Origin: CAYMUC01 sp964471865
GTDB lineage: Bacteria; Actinomycetota; Acidimicrobiia; Acidimicrobiales; Ilumatobacteraceae
NCBI GenBank assembly: GCA_964471865.1
Contig: CAYYHU010000006.1
Coordinates: forward strand, 1-64,000
Length of the DNA: 64,000 bases
Reading direction: 5' to 3'
Shown here: one piece after another, positions 16,431 through 23,077 of the stretch
How the letters are laid out: every line of letters starts with the position of its first letter
Position numbering within the stretch: the first letter of the stretch is position 1
Made by a program: the position numbers and the translations under genes
The notes under the pieces: generated by a model
Told to the model about the DNA's origin: nothing
The model's input: the letters and a program-made list of their open reading frames with translations, nothing else
Databases searched by the model: none

Positions 16431-17018
16431 TCACCCCGGCGGTGTCGACGAGGCTCTGAACGCGTGCACAGCCCGCGGGGTCATCGTCGCGAGATCGTCG
16501 GGACCGTCGACGCCTGCGAGAGCCATGACATCCTCGACGTCGAACCAGGCGAGTTCTCCACCGGGTCCCTCACCCTCTTCGCGTCGCACCGCGACGTCGG
16601 GAGAGGCCGTGAACAGATAGGCGAGATTCCAGTGGCGATGATCGGTCTCGGCGGTGTCGGTGACATGGACGCCAAAGGGGCCCGGTCGCCGCAGTCTCAA
16701 CTCGGGCGGGCCCAGTCCGGTCTCCTCGGCCACCTCGCGCCAGATCGCCTCGGTCACGGTCTCATCAGGATGAACATGTCCTCCCGGTGAGGCCCAACCC
16801 AGACGGCGGTGGCGTACCAGGAGCAGCCTGGTGCCCTCGGGGTCGAAGATCCAGGCCGTCGCGCAGACGTGGCCTGCGATGACGTCGGCATCATCACGGC
16901 TGAGGCCGCGACGAAGCTGGCCTGCGAATCCATCGGGATCGAGGTCGCAACTCTCCATCTCGGCGAGGACCCCAGGATGAACACCGGGGATATCGACAGT
17001 CGGATGGGGACGCCCCAT
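16431..17018 (-). CDS. Nudix hydrolase
   Basis: 195-aa pyrophosphohydrolase with an intact Nudix box, G-x5-E-x7-REVxEETGL, at residues 80-102 (GGHVHPDETV...WREVAEETGL). An N-terminal extension of about 45 residues precedes it. It starts 6 nt after the folE stop and is certainly co-transcribed with folE. Because folate synthesis needs a pyrophosphohydrolase for the GTP cyclohydrolase product (NudB in E. coli), this gene is a candidate for that step; the protein itself shows no feature fixing its substrate, and a housekeeping role is possible. Confidence 0.85.
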   Translation of the reverse strand: MGRPHPTVDIPGVHPGVLAEMESCDLDPDGFAGQLRRGLSRDDADVIAGHVCATAWIFDPEGTRLLLVRHRRLGWASPGGHVHPDETVTEAIWREVAEETGLGPPELRLRRPGPFGVHVTDTAETDHRHWNLAYLFTASPDVAVRREEGEGPGGELAWFDVEDVMALAGVDGPDDLATMTPRAVHAFRASSTPPG

Positions 17019-17024
17019 GGGGCC

Positions 17025-17615
17025 TCAGCCCTGTCGGATGAAGGCCATGACCTCGGCTCGGGCCGCGGCATCGGAGCGATAGATGCCTCGCGCCGAGGAA
17101 GTCACGGTACGGCTTCCGGCCTTGCGCACCCCGCGAATCGACATACAGGAATGCTCGGCTTCGACGACCACGAGGACTCCCGAAGGGCTCAACATGGTCT
17201 CCATGGCATCGGCCAACTGGCTCGTCAGACGCTCTTGGACCTGGAGCCGGCGGCTGTAGCCCTCGACGAGGCGAGCGAGTTTGGACAGACCCGTGAAACG
17301 ACCCATGGTGCCGGGGAGATATGCGATGTGAGCGGTTCCGGTGAAGGGAAGCATGTGGTGTTCACACAGCGATGTGAAGGGGATGTCGCGCACGAGAACC
17401 ATCTCGTCGTGCTCGATCTCGAAGGTGGTGGCGAGATGCTCCTCAGGTTCCTCGGAGTTCCCAGCGAGGAGTTCGGCCCACATGCGGGCCACCCGTGACG
17501 GGGTGTCGAGAAGTCCATCTCGGTCAGGGTCCTCGCCCACGGCGAGAAGGAGTTCCCGTACTGCGGCGCGGGCACGGTCGATGTCGACGGCGGTCGTAGT
17601 GGTGGAAGGGGGCAC
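17025..17615 (-). CDS. folE: GTP cyclohydrolase I
   Basis: Converts GTP to 7,8-dihydroneopterin triphosphate, the first step of folate synthesis. The 196-aa protein has the zinc site: Cys84 in SLCEHHMLPF, His155/Cys157 in EHSCMSIRGVRKAGS, plus the conserved HH pair (86-87). The C-terminal SARGIYRSD segment is typical. GTG 17615 is preceded by AGAAAGG. A TAGCCT hexamer 32 nt further up would give a short leader of about 25 nt, unlike the leaderless neighbours. It heads a folE-Nudix-oxidoreductase unit. Confidence 0.95.
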   Translation of the reverse strand: MPPSTTTTAVDIDRARAAVRELLLAVGEDPDRDGLLDTPSRVARMWAELLAGNSEEPEEHLATTFEIEHDEMVLVRDIPFTSLCEHHMLPFTGTAHIAYLPGTMGRFTGLSKLARLVEGYSRRLQVQERLTSQLADAMETMLSPSGVLVVVEAEHSCMSIRGVRKAGSRTVTSSARGIYRSDAAARAEVMAFIRQG

Positions 17616-17647
17616 GATTCGGCCCTTTCTGCTCGACGGCGAGCCCG

Positions 17648-17653
17648 AGGCTA
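17648..17653 (-). promoter_or_regulatory. Predicted -10 of folE (TAGCCT, with leader)
   Basis: TAGCCT on the minus strand, about 32 nt before GTG 17615, leaving room for a leader that carries the AGAAAGG ribosome site. Confidence 0.4.
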
Positions 17654-17665
17654 GCGGGGTGCTCG

Positions 17666-17671
17666 TAGTGT
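17666..17671 (+). promoter_or_regulatory. Predicted -10 of the molybdopterin oxidoreductase (TAGTGT)
   Basis: TAGTGT 6 nt before GTG 17678, divergent from the folE promoter and only 12 nt from it. Confidence 0.5.
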
Positions 17672-17677
17672 GGGGAC

Positions 17678-19768
17678 GTGGCCGAGACGAGCACCCACCA
17701 TCGCGACGACCGAGTCGTGCTCGGAACCTGTCATCACGATTGTCCCGACACCTGCGGTTGGCAGGTGACGGTACGCGAGGAGGCCTCGGGGCCGGTGGCG
17801 GTGAGCCTGCGCGGCAACCGCGAGCATCCGACTTCGAAGGGAGAACTCTGCCCCAAAGTGAACCGGTTCCTCGACCGGGTGTATCACCCCCAGCGACTGC
17901 TTCATCCTCTGGTGCGCACCGGACCGAAAGGATCTCGCTCGTTCCGGCGGGCCAGTTGGGATGAGGCTCTCGAGGTGATCGCCACGCGGTGGCGCGACAT
18001 CATCGACACGTGGGGTGGTGAAGCGATCCTGCCCTGGTCGAGCGCTGGAACTCAGGGACTTCTCCAGGGCACATCGCTCGATCGTCGATTCTTCGCCCGA
18101 CTCGGAGCGACCCGACCCCTGGGATCGATGTGTGGTCTGGCGGCCGGGGCGGGAATGGAAGCCACGACGGGTTCGCGTCGAGGTTCGGATCCCTTCGATG
18201 TCCGCCATGCGCGGCTGGTGTTGTTGTGGGGCACCAACACCAAGGTCACGAACCGTCATCTGTGGCCGGCGATCGAGGCCGCTCGATCCGATGGCGCGAC
18301 GATCGTGGTGATCGATCCGTTGCGTACCGCGACCGCGCAGGCGGCGGACTGGTTCGTTCAGCCTCTCCCGGGTACCGATGTCGCGTTGATGTTGGCGATG
18401 ATGCACGTACTGATTCGTGACGGACTCGTGGATCGCGAGTACGTCGACGCCCATACGGTTGGTTTCGAGGATCTCGTCAGCCACGTCGCCGAATGGACAC
18501 CCCAAAGAGCCTCGGCGTTGTGTGGGGTGCCCGCCACCGAGATCGAGACCCTGGCGCAGTACTACGGGGAGGAACCGAGATCCTTCATCCGGTCTCTGGT
18601 GGGTCCTGAGCACCATGCCAATGGGGCGATGTTCTTTCGGACCTTGGCATGTCTGCCCACCCTGACTGGTGCGTGGCGTCATCGCGGTGGCGGACTGGCT
18701 CGCAGCGTCGGATCCTGGTCCTCGGTTGACGTCGACGAAAGCGTCTTCGACGGTTCGCATCTGTGGCCGGGAGGGGTGGCTCCTCGTTCGCTCCAGGTGA
18801 ACCATCTGGGTCGAGCCCTCACCCATGAGCGGCTCGACCCCCCGATTGCATCGCTCGTGGTGTGGAACGCTAATCCGGCTGTGACTGCGCCTCGGGCGGC
18901 GCTCGTGCGACAAGGCCTCGCTCGAGAGGATCTCTTCACTGTCGTCAGCGAGCAGTTCCTCACTGATACCGCGGCGTATGCCGACGTGGTGTTGCCCGCA
19001 ACGACGCAGATCGAACACCTGGATGTCGTGGCGTCCTGGGGTCATCTGTATCTCGGGTGGAACGAACCGGCGATTCCGCCACGCGGGGAGGCGATCCCCA
19101 ACACCGAGCTCTGGCGACGACTCGCCGAGGCGATGGGGTTCGAGGAACCGGAGTTGTTCAGTTCGGATGCCGAACTTCTCCATGATGCGCTCTCGCGTGT
19201 CGATCTCGACACCCTCCGACGCGACGGATTCATCCGTTTGTCACTGCCCGAAGACCTTCAGCCCTACGCCCAGGGAGGTCCTGATGGTCCGGGTGGCGTC
19301 GTGAGCTTGCGGTCGCATCGTCTCGAAGCCGCGGGCCTGGCGGGGTTACCGACCTTTGTCGCTCCTGAACGCATAGCTGACACCGAACGTCCTCTGGCCT
19401 TGATGACCGCCAAGGTCCACACCCGCTTCTTGAACTCCTCGTACTCGCCTTTGCCGGGTCACGGTGATCGCGAGGGTGAGCCATTCGTGGAGATCGATCC
19501 TCGAGACGCCGACGCCCGCGGGATCGCATCGGGTGACCTGGTGCGAGTCCACAGCCGTCATGGATCGTTGGAGCTACCCGCATTGGTGCCCGACAGGTCC
19601 CAGGCCCGAGTTCGCCCCGGCGTGGTCCTCGTTCCCTTTGGATGGTGGCGGGCCCAGCATCTCGACGGGGGCTGTGCCAACGACCTCACCGGTGACACGT
19701 TGACGGATTGGGGCGGGGGAGTGGGCTACTACGACGTGGCGGTCGAGGTCGAGCGACTCGACCCCTGA
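17678..19768 (+). CDS. Molybdopterin-dependent oxidoreductase with [4Fe-4S] cluster
   Basis: Member of the DMSO reductase superfamily, 696 aa, without a twin-arginine signal, so cytosolic. The N-terminal cluster motif is C-x3-C-x3-C-x31-C (Cys18, 22, 26, 58; CHHDCPDTCGW ... GELCPK). Then come the molybdopterin domains: SSAGTQGLLQGT, LLWGTNTKVTNRH, VVIDPLRTATAQ, PGTDVALMLAMMHVLI, VVWNANPAVT, and a C-terminal dinucleotide-binding domain with HTRFLNSSY and GDLVRVHSRHG. This branch (CHHDCPDTC type) is common in Actinobacteria; the substrate is not known. No partner subunit is adjacent, so it is probably a single-subunit enzyme using a soluble donor. Confidence 0.88.
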   Translation: MAETSTHHRDDRVVLGTCHHDCPDTCGWQVTVREEASGPVAVSLRGNREHPTSKGELCPKVNRFLDRVYHPQRLLHPLVRTGPKGSRSFRRASWDEALEVIATRWRDIIDTWGGEAILPWSSAGTQGLLQGTSLDRRFFARLGATRPLGSMCGLAAGAGMEATTGSRRGSDPFDVRHARLVLLWGTNTKVTNRHLWPAIEAARSDGATIVVIDPLRTATAQAADWFVQPLPGTDVALMLAMMHVLIRDGLVDREYVDAHTVGFEDLVSHVAEWTPQRASALCGVPATEIETLAQYYGEEPRSFIRSLVGPEHHANGAMFFRTLACLPTLTGAWRHRGGGLARSVGSWSSVDVDESVFDGSHLWPGGVAPRSLQVNHLGRALTHERLDPPIASLVVWNANPAVTAPRAALVRQGLAREDLFTVVSEQFLTDTAAYADVVLPATTQIEHLDVVASWGHLYLGWNEPAIPPRGEAIPNTELWRRLAEAMGFEEPELFSSDAELLHDALSRVDLDTLRRDGFIRLSLPEDLQPYAQGGPDGPGGVVSLRSHRLEAAGLAGLPTFVAPERIADTERPLALMTAKVHTRFLNSSYSPLPGHGDREGEPFVEIDPRDADARGIASGDLVRVHSRHGSLELPALVPDRSQARVRPGVVLVPFGWWRAQHLDGGCANDLTGDTLTDWGGGVGYYDVAVEVERLDP

Positions 19769-19776
19769 CGGGTCCT

Positions 19777-19836
19777 GGTACGGGGTTGGCGCTGAACCCC
19801 ATACCGGCAACGCGCCGTGGACGTCGTCGCCGGTAT
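19777..19836. terminator. Strong hairpin, with an overlapping alternative, between convergent genes
   Basis: GGTACGGGGTT (19777-19787) and AACCCCATACC (19795-19805) form an 11-bp stem with one mismatch and a 7-nt loop, suitable for bidirectional termination. The right arm shares ATACC with a second perfect inverted repeat, ATACCGGC (19801-19808) and GCCGGTAT (19829-19836), so only one of the two can form at a time. Confidence 0.55.
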
Positions 19837-19853
19837 CGGGGGTCGCAGCACTC

Positions 19854-20228
19854 TCAGGTCGTCGGGGCGTCGATGGCGTGTTGCATCAAGGCATCAAGTC
19901 CTACGTGCTCCAACGCCATGACATGCGTTGCAGCAAGGACCACGGGCGGGGCCACGCCCGCTTCGTAGGCCTCGAGCCATCGACTGGCGCATAGACACCA
20001 TTGATCTCCCGGCTTGAGACCAGCGAAGCCGTACTGGGGCATCGGAGTGACGAGATCGTTGCCGCGTGACACGCTGAACGCGAGGAATTCCTCCGTCACC
20101 CGTGCACAGACCACGTGAACCCCTGGATCGTCACCACGACAATCACAGTGCCCGGTGCGGTAGTAGCCCGTCAACGGATCGAACGAGCATGCAGCGAGGT
20201 CGCCACCGAGGACGTTGCGAGCGGTCAT
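19854..20228 (-). CDS. DUF2237 family protein
   Basis: A 124-aa cysteine-rich soluble protein of a widespread but uncharacterised family. Typical segments are ARNVLGGDLAACSFDPLTGYYRTGHCDC, the D-x-G-x-HxVCAxVTEEFLAF stretch, and GLKPGDQWCLCASRWLEA. The several Cys and His (HCDC, VCA, WCLCA) could bind a metal, but no function is established. ATG 20228 is chosen because homology begins at TARNVLGG; an upstream GTG adds six residues. It follows the triple-repeat secreted gene by 33 nt on the same strand. Confidence 0.8.
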   Translation of the reverse strand: MTARNVLGGDLAACSFDPLTGYYRTGHCDCRGDDPGVHVVCARVTEEFLAFSVSRGNDLVTPMPQYGFAGLKPGDQWCLCASRWLEAYEAGVAPPVVLAATHVMALEHVGLDALMQHAIDAPTT

Positions 20229-20261
20229 GATCGCATCCAACCACACCCCACGGCTCCGTGC

Positions 20262-22031
20262 TCAACGGTCATACGCGCCGATATCGACGATCAGGTGAGT
20301 CGCCACCGAACTGTAGAGACAGACCGAACCGTCAGCGCCGGGTCGGGCCAGGACGGCATTCGCGGTCGTGCGACCAGCGCTCAGGTTGAGATTGGAGGCT
20401 TCGGGCATCGTCGAACCACAGGGGAAGACGGTGACATAGCCCGAACCGAGCGGGTCGGTCGCCGTGACGTTCAAGACCAGCGCTCGCGCGTCTGCGGGGA
20501 CGCCGCCCAGTCCGGTGAGAGGGATGTCTGTGACCGAGCCGGCGCGGCGGTGGGGGCCGGATCGGGAGTCGAAGAGTCGGGTCGGATCGATGGCGGTGAG
20601 GCTCGCCTGCGGGTCCACCGTTGCGTTCACGTCCACGATCACGTCGGTTCCAGCCGAGGTGTAGACACAGATCTCACCGCGTGACGAGATCTTCGCGAGC
20701 ACCGCGTTGGGAGTCGTTCGTCCAGTGGTGAAGTTGAGATGTGACGAACCCGGTCGGGGGCGATCGCAGGGATAGACCGTGGCATACCCATCGGCGAGGG
20801 GATCGACAGCGGTCAGGTTGATCATGACGGCTGTGGCATCTGCGGGAACCTCACGGGCGTCGGTGACTCGGATTCGACTGGTCGAGTCGGGTCCCGAGCG
20901 CCTGTCGGCGCGGGTATCCAGCACCCGTACCGGTCGGATCGCTCGAACCGTCGAGCCCGCGGGGGTGTACCCGGTGGCATCGACGATGATCTGAGTCGAG
21001 GTCGAGGTGAACACGCAGATCGTGGTCGAATCCGAGACTTTGGCGAGCACGGCATTGGGAATGGTGTCGCCGGCGAGGTAGTTCAGGTTCGAGGCCTCGG
21101 GCATCACCGAACCGCAGGGAAACACCGTCAGATATCCCGGCGCCACCGGGTCGGTCACGGTGACGTTCACCATGATCGACTCGACATCGTCAGGGAGTCC
21201 GTTGACTCTCCCGAGGCGGATCTCGGTGACCGAACCTGCGCCTCGCCGGCCTTGGGGACGCGAGTCGTAGATGCGCACGGGCCGCATCGAGACCAATGAC
21301 GGGCCGGGATCGTCGTCGACCCCAGGTGCAGCCGGCGGCGTCGTGGAGGGAGGCGCCGTCGTCGGGGGCGCGGTCGTGGGCGGCGCCGTCGTGGGGGGCG
21401 CAGACGTGGGGGGCGCAGACGGTGGCGGTGTGACGACGGCGGTATTGGAGGTGACCACGATGGGAGACCATCCCCAGTTCGGAACCCGGTCGATATCGCT
21501 GCCAAAGGAGTAACTGTCGTAGAGGAATGTCGCCGTCCATCGGTACGCGATGGGGTCTCCGATACACCAACTCGGAAAGGCCACACCGTACGAGCTGGTC
21601 GCCGGGTAGCTCTCGGCCACGGGGGCTGAGCACAGCCGGAGATCGGTCTCACCGAGATAGACGGTGCCTCTCAACCCACTGACTTGATACGACAAGAACA
21701 CTTCGTAGTCGGTGACTCCGTCCAGGTCGGTGTCAAAGGCCCACAGCACTCCGGTGACCCCGCGAGACCATCCAAGATCGAACGAGGGGGTCGCATAGGA
21801 GGCAACGGCGATCACAGCCGTGACGACCCCGTCGTCTGCGGAGGTGGCCGCGACGACGACATCGCCGCGGCCGTCGATCACGTCGAAACGCGTATCGGTC
21901 AGCGTGCTGGCGGCACTGAGAGCGGCGCCAGAAACGAGTGCTCGACCATCTGGCGATTCGCTGTGAGCTGGCGCCGCTGTGAACAGGAGCAGGGTCAGTG
22001 CTGTCGCAGTCGAGCGGGTGATCAGAGACAT
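20262..22031 (-). CDS. Secreted protein with three C-terminal beta-repeat domains
   Basis: 589 aa. An N-terminal Sec signal (hydrophobic to about residue 20, cleavage near AHSES) is followed by a ~200-residue domain with DTDLDGVTDYEV, a calcium-loop-like acidic stretch. A Pro/Thr-rich linker (about 201-243) leads to three homologous repeats of ~115 residues at 244-359, 360-476 and 477-589. Each begins with PVR/PTR-x-x-D-[ST]-R, contains VNVT/INLT, Y-x-TV-[FY]-PC, LN, and NAVLA, and ends in a ...CVxTS...IVD strand. Each repeat has two Cys, probably disulfide-bonded outside the cell. There is no anchor, so it may be released or wall-bound through the repeats. GGAGG precedes ATG 22031. I know this repeat type as abundant in Acidimicrobiia; its ligand is unknown. 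Confidence 0.8.
   Translation of the reverse strand: MSLITRSTATALTLLLFTAAPAHSESPDGRALVSGAALSAASTLTDTRFDVIDGRGDVVVAATSADDGVVTAVIAVASYATPSFDLGWSRGVTGVLWAFDTDLDGVTDYEVFLSYQVSGLRGTVYLGETDLRLCSAPVAESYPATSSYGVAFPSWCIGDPIAYRWTATFLYDSYSFGSDIDRVPNWGWSPIVVTSNTAVVTPPPSAPPTSAPPTTAPPTTAPPTTAPPSTTPPAAPGVDDDPGPSLVSMRPVRIYDSRPQGRRGAGSVTEIRLGRVNGLPDDVESIMVNVTVTDPVAPGYLTVFPCGSVMPEASNLNYLAGDTIPNAVLAKVSDSTTICVFTSTSTQIIVDATGYTPAGSTVRAIRPVRVLDTRADRRSGPDSTSRIRVTDAREVPADATAVMINLTAVDPLADGYATVYPCDRPRPGSSHLNFTTGRTTPNAVLAKISSRGEICVYTSAGTDVIVDVNATVDPQASLTAIDPTRLFDSRSGPHRRAGSVTDIPLTGLGGVPADARALVLNVTATDPLGSGYVTVFPCGSTMPEASNLNLSAGRTTANAVLARPGADGSVCLYSSVATHLIVDIGAYDR
20265..21302 (-). repeat. Three tandem ~115-codon protein repeats
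   Basis: Repeat 1 is 20955-21302, repeat 2 is 20604-20954 and repeat 3 is 20265-20603. Repeats 1 and 3 are most alike (both contain VFPCGSxMPEASNLN), repeat 2 has drifted (VYPCDRPRPGSSHLN), which suggests duplication within the gene. Confidence 0.85.
21352..21426 (-). repeat. Five 15-bp tandem repeats coding a PTTAP linker
   Basis: Five units related to GGCGCCGTCGTGGGG (plus-strand reading) encode the repetitive Ala-Pro-Pro-Thr-Thr linker between the N-terminal domain and the three C-terminal repeats. The copy number is likely to vary between strains. Confidence 0.8.
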
Positions 22032-22242
22032 GGTGGACCTCCGGAGATGTCACGACGCCGCGAGGGTTTCGAGGGTCGGGTTCACCTTCTTTGGACGCGC
22101 GCAACCATGAATCGGATGACGCCGGGGCGATCGAGGAGCGCGGGTCTGAGCTCGTTGGACCCGATCGGGCCAGGAGTAGCGCACTCGTTACGGGGAGCGG
22201 ATCGACGACATCACCCCAGGAGAGGCGTAGCGCCGGACGCTC

Positions 22243-22956
22243 TCAGAGCACGGTGACATCGAAGAGGCTGCCGACTCCGTAGGTGACGCCGGTGGCTACC
22301 ACGAGGATCACGGCTTGTCGCAATGCGGTACGCGGTATGGGGCGTTCGGCCAGGCGTCCGATGAGCCCCCCCACGATCAGCGCTCCGACGATGCCCGCCA
22401 GCAACGATCCGAGCTTGGCCGCGCCGCCCGAGCCGATGTACCAGGGAAGGACGGGGACGGCGGCGCCGAGCAAGAAGCACAACAACGACAAGATGGCCGC
22501 GGCCCATGGAGACGGGAGATCATTGGGATCGACGCCGAACTCTTCGCGGGCATGCACCAGGACGGCATCTTCTGGTGACGCCATGACCTCACGAGCGGCG
22601 GTCATAGCGCTCTCGCGGCTCATGCCGTGGGTCTCGTACATCGCGGCGAGTTCGTTGGTTTCGTTCTCCGAGTTGATGCGGTGCTCTCGTCGTTCGATCT
22701 CGAGTTCGCGAAGGACCATCTCGTTTTGGGCCGACACCGAAACCCATTCACCGGCGGCCATGCTCGCGGCCCCGGCCACCGCTCCGGCAATTCCGGAGAG
22801 TCGCACGACCTCGGCTGCGACTCCCGACCCGGCAAAGCCGAGCACCAGCGACACGTTCGATACCAGCCCGTCGCTGACTCCGAACACGGCGGCGCGCGCC
22901 AGACCTCCCGAGACGGAGCGATGTCGGTGCTGGTCCATCGGTGCTCGCTGACTCAC
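22243..22956 (-). CDS. VIT1/CCC1-family iron/manganese transporter
   Basis: 237-aa integral membrane protein. GLARAAVFGVSDGLVSNVSLVLGFAG and AGAASMAAGEWVSVSAQNE are the first two family-defining helices with conserved Asp, Gly and Glu. A cytosolic loop rich in acidic and His residues (ERREHRINSENET...HGMSRESAMTAAREVMA) corresponds to the metal-sensing region, and three C-terminal helices follow (about 155-237). It should export Fe(II)/Mn(II) from the cytosol. GTG 22956 has TAGCGT 6 nt upstream. The 211-nt gap downstream to the secreted gene shows nothing recognisable beyond that gene's ribosome site. Confidence 0.9.
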   Translation of the reverse strand: MSQRAPMDQHRHRSVSGGLARAAVFGVSDGLVSNVSLVLGFAGSGVAAEVVRLSGIAGAVAGAASMAAGEWVSVSAQNEMVLRELEIERREHRINSENETNELAAMYETHGMSRESAMTAAREVMASPEDAVLVHAREEFGVDPNDLPSPWAAAILSLLCFLLGAAVPVLPWYIGSGGAAKLGSLLAGIVGALIVGGLIGRLAERPIPRTALRQAVILVVATGVTYGVGSLFDVTVL

Positions 22957-22962
22957 GCGTCC

Positions 22963-22968
22963 ACGCTA
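22963..22968 (-). promoter_or_regulatory. Predicted -10 of the VIT transporter (TAGCGT)
   Basis: TAGCGT exactly 6 nt before GTG 22956; leaderless pattern. Confidence 0.55.
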
Positions 22969-22985
22969 ACCCGATCCCGACGAGG

Positions 22986-23003
22986 CGACACGTCCTGGTG
23001 TCG
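22986..23003. promoter_or_regulatory. Inverted repeat, candidate operator over the VIT -35
   Basis: Perfect CGACAC-N6-GTGTCG. One arm occupies the position 17 nt upstream of the VIT -10, so a bound dimer would block the -35 region. The regulator is unknown; a metal-responsive one would fit the gene. Confidence 0.45.
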
Positions 23004-23065
23004 ATCTCCGGGTTGGGACCGGCCAGAGCCAACGGGTCGCGCATGTCGTGATCGGTGGGCGTCGG

Positions 23066-23071
23066 TACCCT
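23066..23071 (+). promoter_or_regulatory. Predicted -10 of the ABC exporter unit (TACCCT)
   Basis: TACCCT 6 nt before GTG 23078; this favours GTG 23078 over the upstream ATG 23048 as the start. Confidence 0.45.
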
Positions 23072-23077
23072 GAGCCG

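Noticed and set aside
17651..19183. 510-codon frame antisense to the molybdopterin oxidoreductase
   Set aside because: Arg/His-rich shadow translation; the plus strand carries the [4Fe-4S] and molybdopterin motifs.
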